Shown here: in pieces, positions 26,767 through 35,913 of the stretch | Position numbering within the stretch: position 1 is the stretch's first letter | How the letters are laid out: every line of letters begins with the position of its first letter | Assembly (NCBI GenBank): GCA_947165045.1 | Contig: CAMUYW010000008.1 | Span: 1 to 64,000, forward strand | Direction of reading: 5' to 3' | DNA length: 64,000 nt | From: an uncultured Fibrobacter sp. | GTDB taxonomy: Bacteria > Fibrobacterota > Fibrobacteria > Fibrobacterales > Fibrobacteraceae | Position numbers and translations under genes: made by a program | Notes under the pieces: model-generated | The model's input: only the letters and a program-made list of their open reading frames with translations | The model's database searches: none | Told to the model about the DNA's origin: nothing

Positions 26767-27261
26767 ATGGATAACATAAACAATGACGACGTGAAATTTA
26801 TGCGCATGGCGCTTCGCCAGGCCCAGATTGCTTTTGACATGAAGGAAATTCCCATCGGTTGCGTTATCGTGAAAGACGGAGTGGTGATAGGGAAGGGCTA
26901 CAACCAGGTCGAACAGCTCAAGGACGCGACCGCCCATGCCGAAATCATTGCGATTGGAACTGCCGCAAGTACGCTCGACAACTGGCGTCTGGACGATTGT
27001 ACGCTCTACGTTACGCTCGAACCGTGCCCGATGTGTGCGGGAGCTATCCTCAACAGCCGCGTTTCCCGTGTAGTTTACGGTTCCCCCGATACGCGTTTTG
27101 GCGGTTGCGGCACGACGGTCGATGTCATCAACGGCAATGCCCTCAAGCGCGATGTGCAAGTCACAGGCGGAATCCTCGCCGACGAATGCCTCGGCCTCCT
27201 TAAAGGCTTCTTCCAGCAAATGCGCCTTGAAAAAGGCGATTCCGGCAATAAAGGCGTTTAA
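26767..27261 (+). CDS. tadA: tRNA-specific adenosine deaminase
   Basis: MRMALRQAQIAFDMKEIPIGCVIVKDG, ATAHAEIIAI, LYVTLEPCPMCAGAILNSRVSRVVYG. Confidence 0.93.
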   Translation: MDNINNDDVKFMRMALRQAQIAFDMKEIPIGCVIVKDGVVIGKGYNQVEQLKDATAHAEIIAIGTAASTLDNWRLDDCTLYVTLEPCPMCAGAILNSRVSRVVYGSPDTRFGGCGTTVDVINGNALKRDVQVTGGILADECLGLLKGFFQQMRLEKGDSGNKGV

Positions 27262-27324
27262 AACTTAAAGCCTTTAACAATACGTCATTCTACGTTAGGA
27301 GAAACCATTATTTCCTGATTTTAA

Positions 27325-27349
27325 GGATCCTCGCCTGCGCGAGGATGAC
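27325..27349 (-). repeat. Palindromic repeat (minus orientation) GTCATCCTCGCGCAGGCGAGGATCC
   Basis: ATCCTCGC/GCGAGGAT arms. Confidence 0.75.
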
Positions 27350-27423
27350 GAATGCCGCGATTATAGTCCTAACTCCTAATTCTTAATTCCTAATTTCTAA
27401 TTACAATATTCTATATTCAAAGC

Positions 27424-28254
27424 ATGAATTTTATAAAGTTTAGTGCTCTCTCTCTTGCTTTAGTGTGCCTCTGTTCCTGCGAACGGAACGAAATTCATCT
27501 TGCTTTTAACACGCAGACGGTTGGTCCTCAGTCGTTCATTCTCGAATCGACTCTGAATGCAAGCCTGCCGGGCGATTCTGTGAACGTCCCCGAATCTATG
27601 CGCACTCACGTGAGTGTCCGCAGTACCATGAGCCTTCTCATGTCGTACGATGATGGCTCGGGCCGCTTCGAAATGAAAATTGATTCCGTCGATTACACGA
27701 GCGACAAGCGCTCCGTCGACGAATTCCGCAATATTGAAAAGTACTTGTCCATTCAAAATTTCCAGTTCAAGCTGGACCACGATGGCATCATTACCGACCC
27801 GACCATCGAAAACGCTTTAGACATGCCTTCCGAAGACGAACTCAACTTGATTCCGCTTTTCCTCAAGGCTCAACCGCTACTCCCCGAAAAGCCGGTGAAA
27901 CTCGGTGAATCCTGGGAACGCCAGATGCCGATTTTCGGTAAGGGCAACAGTTCTACGACGGTCTACAAAACATTCACGCTTCAAGATGTGTACTTGCAAG
28001 ACGGCGTTCGCATGGCGAAAATCCACATGGGCATGAAGTATTTGGAACTCCCGGACACAACTTCGAATTTGCAATTGAAGAGCAGTGATTACGTGATTGG
28101 CGATGGCATGGTTCTCTTTGACGTGACGCACGGAACCATCTCTTCTGCCGAAATGAATATCGTAGCTGTTCTTGACGTGCGCGACCTGGTTGCAGGCGAC
28201 ACGCTCCCGAGCTTGAATGTCAATCAGAAAATCACCTTGAGGAACCAGCAATGA
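27424..28254 (+). CDS. Putative lipoprotein, first gene of motor-like operon
   Basis: Lipobox VCLCSCERNE; overlaps the next gene by ATGA. Confidence 0.65.
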   Translation: MNFIKFSALSLALVCLCSCERNEIHLAFNTQTVGPQSFILESTLNASLPGDSVNVPESMRTHVSVRSTMSLLMSYDDGSGRFEMKIDSVDYTSDKRSVDEFRNIEKYLSIQNFQFKLDHDGIITDPTIENALDMPSEDELNLIPLFLKAQPLLPEKPVKLGESWERQMPIFGKGNSSTTVYKTFTLQDVYLQDGVRMAKIHMGMKYLELPDTTSNLQLKSSDYVIGDGMVLFDVTHGTISSAEMNIVAVLDVRDLVAGDTLPSLNVNQKITLRNQQ

Positions 28255-28967
28255 TCCGTAGTTTTATGCGTTCCTCGATTTTGACCGTTCTTGCGGCTAG
28301 CGCTTTGTTCGCTTCGGGTATGCCATTCCCAGTGGCCGAAAATGGTAAAGTTCTTTTGAAAGAAAAAGACAGTCCTTACGTGCTCGAACAGGGCGTGGTT
28401 GTCGGCGAAAATGATTCGCTCGTCATTGAACCGGGTGTGACCGTTCTCATGGGCGAGTTTGCAAAACTCATGATCCAGGGTACGATAAAAATTGTAGGCA
28501 CGAACGAAAAGCCGGTTGTCTTTAGCGGTGCAGATTCTGTGGCGAACTGGAATGGCTTCCACATCATGTCTAGTGCGCGCCCCTTTGAAATCAAGAACCT
28601 GACGGTCGAGAATGCTTTTCGCAATACGATTTTCCGTTCTAGCGGCACGCTCGAAAACGTGAATTTCTTCAATAACTATTATGGCCTATGGGTTGATGAA
28701 AGCCCCGATGTCACTCTTGCGCGTTGCACGTTTGCTCACAACCGCTATGCGATTTCTGTGAGGGCAGGCCGCGTTGTCTCGAATGGAACAAGTGTTTCCG
28801 AAAACGTTTATGGGCTTTATCTCGAATCCGGTGGCAAGCTCGATGGCGATACGGACTTGATTCGTAATAACCAGGAATCCGATATCCGCAGTGAAGCCAT
28901 GGACCTTAAGCTTTCCAAAAAGCGAGTTCGCCGCAACGTGTGGCATAATATTGAGTCTCGTTTTTAA
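28251..28967 (+). CDS. Exported parallel beta-helix-like protein
   Basis: Signal peptide; repeated short strand pattern (NLTVENAFRNTIFRSSGTLENVNFFNNYYGLWVDESPDVTLARCTFAHNRYAISVRAG). Confidence 0.6.
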   Translation: MIRSFMRSSILTVLAASALFASGMPFPVAENGKVLLKEKDSPYVLEQGVVVGENDSLVIEPGVTVLMGEFAKLMIQGTIKIVGTNEKPVVFSGADSVANWNGFHIMSSARPFEIKNLTVENAFRNTIFRSSGTLENVNFFNNYYGLWVDESPDVTLARCTFAHNRYAISVRAGRVVSNGTSVSENVYGLYLESGGKLDGDTDLIRNNQESDIRSEAMDLKLSKKRVRRNVWHNIESRF

Positions 28968-28976
28968 GGGGTAGTC

Positions 28977-29894
28977 GTGGAAGAAGCTTTTCGTAGAGCC
29001 ATACGCAAAATGACGGGGGCAAGCGTACGCTTGGCTGTTCGTCCGAATCGCTCGGCTATTGTCGCTACGCTTTCTCAATCCATGATGGTTACGTGGTCTA
29101 TCGCGCTTTTTGAACATCTCGATGCCATGCTCAACAATCCGAATGCGAACGTCGGTAGCTCCGAATTGATTTCGTTCAGCGAGTCGGCATGGAAACTTTG
29201 CGAATCGGGATTCCCGCAGATTTTCAAGGATTGTGAAAAACTTTACAGCGAGTTCCGCGCCAAGTGGATCCAGCGCTTTTCGACCGACGAAGTGTTGCGC
29301 CTCTTGCTTGAAGGCGGCGACTTCTTGGTGCATGACGAAGAAAAAGGCTGGGCCTTAACGGTCAAGAATAATAAGCAGGACATCAACAACTTTTACTCGG
29401 CTACGATTCATTTGTTGGTGAGCGATGCCGAACCGTTGTTCGTGCGCATGCATGGCCGCGTGATGCAGTTGCAAGAAAAACTCTGCAAATATTGGCTTTC
29501 TGAAAGTGCGGTGGACCCGGTGTCCAAACTTTTGCCGTGCCTCGAAGCCTCCTTGCGTGAAAAAGAAAATGCAATGGTCGTTTCGCTCCGTACGTCTTTG
29601 AATTCGCTTGCCAAAAAGCGTTTTGCGGCGGCGTTCTCCTCGAAAGGTCCGGTGCGCTATTATTCGTCCGCGATGTCTTGTGCAAGGAATGTCGGGCGTT
29701 TCTGGAATCCGCATTACGCATACGAAAATTGCTTCCTTGCTTTTACGGATGACTTTTGCGATTACGCGCAGGGCCTTACAACGCAAATTATTGAATGGTA
29801 CCAGAGCAAATGGTCCCTCTTCCTTCGCGGGTTCTCTCGCGGTCAGTTAAACTTGTTTGAAACAGTCGCTCCTTATCAAGCGCAGAATGTGTAG
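28977..29894 (+). CDS. Uncharacterised protein in motor-like operon
   Basis: Operonic GTG-start ORF, 305 aa, no recognised domain. Confidence 0.6.
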   Translation: MEEAFRRAIRKMTGASVRLAVRPNRSAIVATLSQSMMVTWSIALFEHLDAMLNNPNANVGSSELISFSESAWKLCESGFPQIFKDCEKLYSEFRAKWIQRFSTDEVLRLLLEGGDFLVHDEEKGWALTVKNNKQDINNFYSATIHLLVSDAEPLFVRMHGRVMQLQEKLCKYWLSESAVDPVSKLLPCLEASLREKENAMVVSLRTSLNSLAKKRFAAAFSSKGPVRYYSSAMSCARNVGRFWNPHYAYENCFLAFTDDFCDYAQGLTTQIIEWYQSKWSLFLRGFSRGQLNLFETVAPYQAQNV

Positions 29895-29901
29895 GTAAAA
29901 A

Positions 29902-31767
29902 ATGAAAAATGCATTCAATACGATTATTCTTTTGACGGTGGTGGGTTTTGCAACCCTTATCGTAGGAGCCCTTTACTTTGGTGCTCCTGCATTCGGTTGG
30001 ATAATCATGATCGCCATCATGGCCGTTTACTTGGTGGAACAGCTTTCTGCGATCCGCAAGATGAAGCAGATTATCGCCGAAAACGAAATTATCGATGCTT
30101 GCGAAAAGGACCACGTTTTCCCTGAACTTGACAGCGGCGTAGTTGCCAAACGCGTTGAACTTGCCAAGCGACTCTTGCAAAAAAACATTCACCTCGATTC
30201 TCCGATTGCTTTCGAAGTGCTCTCGTCGGGTTCTTCAATTCCGCTCAACCGCAGCGTAGGTTCGACGGTTATTCTCCTTGGTTTGATGGGTACGTTCTTC
30301 GGCCTTATGCAGTCCGTAGCAACCGCCGGTGGTGCAATTGATAACTCGACTACGCAAGGCACGCTTGATACGATTCAGGTACTCTTCCAGAACATGAAGG
30401 GCATCTTCGGTACAAGCCTTTGCGGTTTGTTTGCCGCTTTGATTTTGGGTGCAACCCGCACGGTGCTTAGCTCCAAGCGTGATGAATTTATGGCTCACCT
30501 TGATGCCTTTACACTCGATATGCAAGACTCTGTGAGCGAAAAGGGTGTGATTGAAGAAGACAAGAGTGAACTCGAACGCCTCTTTGATTCTGTCGAAAAG
30601 AATTTGTCCGTGATTGCATCTTCTGTCAAGGAAGGTTTGGCTGGCGTTGTTTCGATGGTTGGCGAGGAACTCTCTGCCATGACTTCGAAACTCAATCAGG
30701 ATGTCGTAGAATCGGTCCAGAAGGTTTCTACTGAAATGACATCTTCGATTAAGACCGTGAACGATTCTCTCGCTGGCGCTGTTGCCAACATGAATGAATC
30801 TTCTCAAAAGTTTGGCGAACTTGTGGGCGCTTCTGTTACGAATGCGTTTAACCCGATTAATGAAAATATCGTTGCTCTTTCTGCTTCTGTCGAATCGATT
30901 CCTTCTAAGCTGGACGAAAAGCTCAATGGCATTTCTAGCGCCTTGAACGTAGGCCTCGAAGGCATCTCTTCTGGCGTTAAATCTTCGCTCGAAAGCGTGG
31001 CTTCCGATGTTAAGGCCGGTCTCGATGGTGTTGCTTCTGATGTGAAGGCCGGACTCCAAGATGTGGCGAAAGGCACCATGGATGTGGCATACCTTACTAA
31101 AGATGCAATGGACGAAGCTTCTAAGAGCATTGGTGATTCTGTTGCCGAACAGGTCAAGCAGTCCAGCGAACAGTGGGCAAACTTCATGCAGCGTCTCGAA
31201 TCCGAAACGACTGCCAATGTGGATTCCCAGCGCGAAGGCCTCGAAACGCTCAAGAACGTTGCCTTGCAAGTTGCCGAAAAGGCTCAGGCCGGTTCTGCTG
31301 AACTCTCGCAGAACGTTTCCGAAAAACTCGGCACGCTTTCTTCCGACATTCTCGGTGCATTCCAAAAGCTCTCCGAAACTTCTTCCGTGCTTCTCGAAGC
31401 GCAAAAGGCACTCACCGAAAGCATTGACAACCGCGTGGTCAAAGAAAAGGAAGCTACGGACGCTCTTGGCGGAAACATTGTGGAAACCGCAGAACTTATG
31501 CGCGTGAACCAGTCCGAACTCAGCGCCAACCTTGAAATGCTGCGTAGCGGCCTCGAAACGATTCTCGAAAAGCTCTCGGGCGATACGGCTGAACACGAAG
31601 AAGAAGACAACTTTGTCGAACATCTCAACCAGTCTCTCGAAGCATTCCACGAACGCGCAAGCGAAGTGCTCATGGAAAATGCGGTCAAGACTCAGGAAAT
31701 CTTGCTCGAAGTGCTTGAACAGACCCAGCGTTCTGCAATCCCCGCTCAACCTAAAGCTGAAGGTTAA
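29902..31767 (+). CDS. MotA/TolQ/ExbB-family (ZorA-like) membrane protein with long coiled-coil tail
   Basis: TM pairs; STVILLGLMGTFFGLMQSVATAGG and GIFGTSLCGLFAALILGATRTVL; ~400-aa helical tail with internal repeats (SVASDVKAGLDGVASDVKAGLQDVA). Confidence 0.8.
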   Translation: MKNAFNTIILLTVVGFATLIVGALYFGAPAFGWIIMIAIMAVYLVEQLSAIRKMKQIIAENEIIDACEKDHVFPELDSGVVAKRVELAKRLLQKNIHLDSPIAFEVLSSGSSIPLNRSVGSTVILLGLMGTFFGLMQSVATAGGAIDNSTTQGTLDTIQVLFQNMKGIFGTSLCGLFAALILGATRTVLSSKRDEFMAHLDAFTLDMQDSVSEKGVIEEDKSELERLFDSVEKNLSVIASSVKEGLAGVVSMVGEELSAMTSKLNQDVVESVQKVSTEMTSSIKTVNDSLAGAVANMNESSQKFGELVGASVTNAFNPINENIVALSASVESIPSKLDEKLNGISSALNVGLEGISSGVKSSLESVASDVKAGLDGVASDVKAGLQDVAKGTMDVAYLTKDAMDEASKSIGDSVAEQVKQSSEQWANFMQRLESETTANVDSQREGLETLKNVALQVAEKAQAGSAELSQNVSEKLGTLSSDILGAFQKLSETSSVLLEAQKALTESIDNRVVKEKEATDALGGNIVETAELMRVNQSELSANLEMLRSGLETILEKLSGDTAEHEEEDNFVEHLNQSLEAFHERASEVLMENAVKTQEILLEVLEQTQRSAIPAQPKAEG

Positions 31768-31769
31768 TC

Positions 31770-32459
31770 ATGCGTCGCAATAGAGACGAAAATAGCAATC
31801 CATGGATGGCGTACACGGACTTGGGCGTAGCCCTTGTTTCGCTCTTTATCCTTGCGTTTGTGGCCATGGCGACCCTCAAGGAACAGAAAGCGGAAGACTT
31901 GACGCGTACCGAAGAAGAAGTGTTGAGCTGCCAAGAACAGATGCGAAAAATCGCCGCCGAACGCAATGCGCTTTTGTCCAAGAGCTTGCAGACTTCCATC
32001 GAAGCTGGCCTTATCGCACTCGAAGATGGCAAGATCCAGATCCAGGCCAGTTTCCTTTTCCCGATTAACGGCGCAAATCTCACTAAAGAAGGCGAGGGCG
32101 TGATTCGCGGTATCAGTAAGGGCCTCTTGGAAGCGCTTGATTCGACCGACGTAATCATGGTGAGCGGATTTACGGACGACATTCCGTTTAGCGGATCTAC
32201 TTCGTACACGAACTGGAATTTGTCTACGGAACGTGCCGTGAACGTGGTCAAGATGCTTGTGAAAATGGGTTTCCCGCCCGACAGACTTTTTGCCGCAGGC
32301 TTTGGCGAACACCGCCCGAAGTATCCGAACGACAGCGAAGAACATCGTCGTTTGAACCGTCGCGTGGAAATCGGTGTCACGCCGCTCCAGTCGAACAACA
32401 GCAATAATGAACCTGTTGCAGAAACTGTTAAAAAATCTGCAAAAGAGGTGAAGCGTTAA
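31770..32459 (+). CDS. MotB/OmpA-like (ZorB-like) protein
   Basis: N-terminal TM with Asp (YTDLGVALVSLFILAF) and OmpA-C domain (SGFTDDIPF...NWNLSTERAVNVVKML...GFGEHRPKYPNDSEEHRRLNRRVEI). Confidence 0.85.
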   Translation: MRRNRDENSNPWMAYTDLGVALVSLFILAFVAMATLKEQKAEDLTRTEEEVLSCQEQMRKIAAERNALLSKSLQTSIEAGLIALEDGKIQIQASFLFPINGANLTKEGEGVIRGISKGLLEALDSTDVIMVSGFTDDIPFSGSTSYTNWNLSTERAVNVVKMLVKMGFPPDRLFAAGFGEHRPKYPNDSEEHRRLNRRVEIGVTPLQSNNSNNEPVAETVKKSAKEVKR

Positions 32460-33124
32460 TGGAAGAGCTCACCGAAAAGCTATCTGCAATTAAGGAAAGT
32501 ATCGACGCCATTCGCAAGACTGGCAAGCTTTCGCATTGGCGGATGGTTTATGCGGATACGCTTTGCACGCGTGCGCAAGAATATGTTGCGGTGGACCGTT
32601 ACCCGGAAGCAAAGCTAGTCGCTCAAAAGCTGGAACGCTGGATCAAGGCGCATGAACCTGCTCTTGTAACGAACACTGGTGACACGCGCCCGCCGATGAT
32701 TTTCTGGAATGCAGATTTGTTGCGCAATATTGTGGGCCGTATCCGTTCGACATTGGCAGCAAAGCAAATGTTGGTGCCTTCGACGGAACGTGATTCTATC
32801 AATCGTCGCTTGAATGTTGTCGAAGACTGGATTCAGAAAGGCGAATTTCTCGTCGCTCACGATGAACTCTTGGCACTCCGCAGTGCGTTGATTGCGCGCC
32901 TCCGCCGTAGTTACCGTGCTCGCGTTGTCGCTTCGTCTGCCTATAGTGGCGGTTATGTGCAACCGGCTGGTTCTATGGTCGGGCTTTACAACTCGCTCCA
33001 TACGCTCGAAGAAACATTCCACATCGTGGGCGAACACGACCCGATTTGGATTGAAGACTTCCTCGAAATCTACAACGATTTGTTCCGAATCGTTGACCGC
33101 CTTGTCCCGCAAGACAAAAAGTAA
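32459..33124 (+). CDS. Uncharacterised protein, last gene of motor-like operon
   Basis: Start overlaps the preceding stop; 221 aa, helical, no recognised domain. Confidence 0.65.
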   Translation: MEELTEKLSAIKESIDAIRKTGKLSHWRMVYADTLCTRAQEYVAVDRYPEAKLVAQKLERWIKAHEPALVTNTGDTRPPMIFWNADLLRNIVGRIRSTLAAKQMLVPSTERDSINRRLNVVEDWIQKGEFLVAHDELLALRSALIARLRRSYRARVVASSAYSGGYVQPAGSMVGLYNSLHTLEETFHIVGEHDPIWIEDFLEIYNDLFRIVDRLVPQDKK

Positions 33125-33137
33125 TCCTTTACAAGAT

Positions 33138-33350
33138 GGTGATGCCGGAATAAATCCGGCATCACCGCAATGGACGTTGTCACCCCGCACTTGTTGCGGG
33201 GTCGGCATATTTGTCTTGTCATGCCCGACTTGGTCGGACATCTCCAGCGTCATCCCGGCCTTGAGCAGGAATCGCCATTTTGTTTTGCAAAAAAAATGCC
33301 CACAAAATGCGAGCATGAAAATTTATGGATCCTCCTTGCGGAGGATGACT
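33138..33350. repeat. Cluster of five palindromic repeats downstream of motor-like operon
   Basis: GGTGATGCCGGAataaaTCCGGCATCACC (33138-33166); gtcaccccgcacttgttgcggggtcggc (~33179-33206); gtcatgcccgacttggtcggacatctcc (~33218-33246); gtcatcccggccttgagcaggaatcgcc (~33249-33276); minus-oriented ggatcctccttgcggaggatgac (33328-33350). Confidence 0.75.
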
Positions 33351-33383
33351 CGGTCTAAGTTCTGCTAACTAAGTTCTAATAAC

Positions 33384-34787
33384 TTATTTCTTGATCTTCT
33401 TGAGGATCGCAGCCGCCTTCGTGAACTGCTGCTTCACGGACTTCGGACCCGTACCACCTTCGATGTTACGCTTGCTGATGCTGTATTCAAACGTGAGCGT
33501 CTTCTTCATTTTGGCGACGTCCGGGACGCCAGCGGCGGCCCAAGCCTCGTCGGAAAGTTCTGTAAACTGCTTGCCCTCACGTGCGGCATCACCGACGAGG
33601 CTTCCCACGACGTGGTGGGCGTCGCGGAACGGAACGCCAGCTTCGACGAGCAAGTCTGCAAGGTCTGTAGCGAGGAGTGCTGGGAGCATCTTGGCGTGCA
33701 TCGTTTCGAAGTTGAAACGAGCCGTTTCCAAAGCCTCCTTCATCACGCGGAGAATCACCTTCACGTTGTGGACGCTGTCAAAGACCGGTTCCTTGTCTTC
33801 TTGCAAGTCGCGGCTGTAGCTGAGCGGAGCGCCCTTCACGAGCGTGTAGAGTGCGGTGAAGTTTCCGAGCATGCGGCCAGACTTTCCGCGGATGAGTTCC
33901 ATGGAGTCCGGATTCTTCTTCTGCGGCATCATCGAAGAACCGCTGGAGAATGCGTCGTGCAATGTGAGGTAGCCAAATTCGCTAGAGCTCCAGTTCACAA
34001 AGTCTTCGGCATAACGGCTCATCGTGTTTGCGATGATGGCGAGGTCTGCGTTGAATTCGAGCATCATGTCGCGATGGCTTACGGCATCAATGCTGTTCGG
34101 GCTCACGTCATTAAAGCCAAGGGCTTCGGCAACGAGTGCGCGGTGGTACGGGAATGCAGAACCTGCCATAGCGCCACTGCCGAGTGGGAGCTGGCTGTGC
34201 AATTCCAAGAAGTTGTCGAGACGCTTCACGTCGCGGCTCACGGCAAAGAACATGCTCATGAGGTAATGGCTAAAGTAAATCGGCTGTGCCTGCTGCAAGT
34301 GCGTGTAACCCGGCATCATCTTGCCAAAGTACTTCTTCGCAAGGTCCAAGACCGTTTCCATGAGTTCTACTTCGAGTGCGCGGATTTCGGCAGCGCGGTG
34401 ACGCATGTAAAGCTTAAAGTCTGTGCAGACTTGGTCATTGCGGCTACGGCCCGTGTGGATCTTCTTGCCAAGAGCGCCGATGCGTTCGGTGAGCACGCGT
34501 TCTACGGCCATGTGGATGTCTTCGTCGCTATCGCACCAGAGGTTCTTGCCGGCGTGGTAGTCGTCGAGGATGCTCTTGAGGCCATCGCAAATTTTTTTGT
34601 AGTCGGCCTTAGAAAGAACTCCAGATTCAACAAGACCCTTGCCATGTCCGATGCTACCTTCGATATCTTCTTCGATGAGTTCTGCATCAAACTGCAAGCT
34701 GAAACTTAAATCGACCATGCTCTGAGCCATGCCACTAGCAAAGCGGCCCGTCCACATGTTAGTCTGGGTATCTTTCTTCTTAGCCAT
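33384..34787 (-). CDS. argH: Argininosuccinate lyase
   Basis: MWTGRFASGMAQSMVDLSFSLQFD, HTGRSRNDQVCTDFKLYMR, PGYTHLQQAQPIYFSHYL, GSSMMPQKKNPDSMELIRGKSGRM. Confidence 0.95.
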   Translation of the reverse strand: MAKKKDTQTNMWTGRFASGMAQSMVDLSFSLQFDAELIEEDIEGSIGHGKGLVESGVLSKADYKKICDGLKSILDDYHAGKNLWCDSDEDIHMAVERVLTERIGALGKKIHTGRSRNDQVCTDFKLYMRHRAAEIRALEVELMETVLDLAKKYFGKMMPGYTHLQQAQPIYFSHYLMSMFFAVSRDVKRLDNFLELHSQLPLGSGAMAGSAFPYHRALVAEALGFNDVSPNSIDAVSHRDMMLEFNADLAIIANTMSRYAEDFVNWSSSEFGYLTLHDAFSSGSSMMPQKKNPDSMELIRGKSGRMLGNFTALYTLVKGAPLSYSRDLQEDKEPVFDSVHNVKVILRVMKEALETARFNFETMHAKMLPALLATDLADLLVEAGVPFRDAHHVVGSLVGDAAREGKQFTELSDEAWAAAGVPDVAKMKKTLTFEYSISKRNIEGGTGPKSVKQQFTKAAAILKKIKK

Positions 34788-34801
34788 TGTAAACCTCAAA
34801 T

Positions 34802-34835
34802 AAAAAAGCCGTGAAATCGGCTGAAATTCCACGGC
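34802..34835 (-). terminator. Intrinsic terminator (minus strand) between lipoprotein gene and argH
   Basis: Minus strand: GCCGTG...CACGGC followed by TTTTTT. Confidence 0.65.
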
Positions 34836-34852
34836 AAAAGATAAAAAATTTT

Positions 34853-35272
34853 TTAATCCCAGGGGCTTTTATCCCAAGAACTCGTGTATTTGGGTTTCTG
34901 TTTTTCTCGCGGCATGTCAACGTTTCTTGTCTTTCGAACATTATCAATCATACATGTTCTCAAGTTTGTGAGCCTGTTGCCATTTGCATAACAGAGTGTT
35001 TCCATTTCTTGGTCACGAGTGTATTTGGTGCGTGCGATTTGGTATCCATCGATATAAAATTCAAAGAATCCGTGCTTCATGCCTCGGCTGCATCGTCCGT
35101 ATGCAATAATTTCCTGGTTGTATTCATCTACAAAATGCCATGTTGCACGCTCCATGTGTAAACCAATACAGTTGTAAGGCTGGTTTATGTCCGCTAATGT
35201 TTGGAATTTTTGATAAGAAGAACAAGCGCAAAGCAGGAACGCTATTGTACAGAATGCAAAAAATTTAGTCAA
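34853..35272 (-). CDS. Putative lipoprotein ending in ...SSWDKSPWD
   Basis: Lipobox FLLCACSSYQ; TTG start at 35272 with GAGG upstream (35284 alternative). Confidence 0.6.
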   Translation of the reverse strand: MTKFFAFCTIAFLLCACSSYQKFQTLADINQPYNCIGLHMERATWHFVDEYNQEIIAYGRCSRGMKHGFFEFYIDGYQIARTKYTRDQEMETLCYANGNRLTNLRTCMIDNVRKTRNVDMPREKQKPKYTSSWDKSPWD

Positions 35273-35286
35273 CTCATACCTCAAAT

Positions 35287-35320
35287 AAAAAGGCCGAGAA
35301 ATTCAAAAGAACTTCTCGGC
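35287..35320 (-). terminator. Intrinsic terminator (minus strand), similar to that at 34802
   Basis: Minus strand: GCCGAGAA...TTCTCGGC followed by CTTTTT. Confidence 0.65.
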
Positions 35321-35341
35321 AAAAGATAAAAAATAATTGTA

Positions 35342-35911
35342 CTAGTCCCAAACGCTCTTTTTGGCTGGAGCTGCTTCATCATAAGATTCCGCATCTTCGC
35401 CACGAACTGCTTTGGGTTCTTCATATTCGCTAGGCTGCATAACCGATTCTTGTTGTTTTACAGTTTTCTTAACTTTGTAAGATGAACTGTAAGGACGGTC
35501 CCAAACGCTGCCACCTTGCTCGTTATTGTTGCTATAGCTAGGCCTTGTCACGTACGTATCAATTGGGATTTCGATATCGTCAGGGTAGGCTTTGTACAAG
35601 AACAATGACATTCCGTAGGTCAACGGTATCCACAAAATGGATGCGGCCGAAATGCTACGATGTACTTCAACAGCACCGACTCTTTGACCATCAAGGTAGG
35701 CTTCTAACATGCCGCCAGCTCTAGTGCCTCGTGTCTGGAACGAACAGTCTTCATCGCTACCCATTCTGCAGACCGGTTGACCATTGAGGTAAATGTCGTA
35801 TGGCCTGGAGGCATATTGACTGGCGGTAACGCTTGTACGCCCGGCAAAGCAACCGGTCAGGCTAAGCGATACGGTTGCAAGCAACAGGGTTGATATTACC
35901 TTGGTATTCAT
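35342..35911 (-). CDS. Putative lipoprotein ending in ...KKSVWD
   Basis: Lipobox LSLTGCFAGRT; two SVWD motifs. Confidence 0.65.
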   Translation of the reverse strand: MNTKVISTLLLATVSLSLTGCFAGRTSVTASQYASRPYDIYLNGQPVCRMGSDEDCSFQTRGTRAGGMLEAYLDGQRVGAVEVHRSISAASILWIPLTYGMSLFLYKAYPDDIEIPIDTYVTRPSYSNNNEQGGSVWDRPYSSSYKVKKTVKQQESVMQPSEYEEPKAVRGEDAESYDEAAPAKKSVWD

Positions 35912-35913
35912 TA

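Noticed and set aside
27424-33124. Calling the motor-like operon a Zorya defence system
   Set aside because: Only ZorA/ZorB-like features present; no ZorC, ZorD or ZorE-like ORF in the neighbourhood, and associated genes are envelope-like.
33138-33350. CRISPR array
   Set aside because: Repeats differ in arm sequence and orientation, spacing is irregular, and no cas genes are present.
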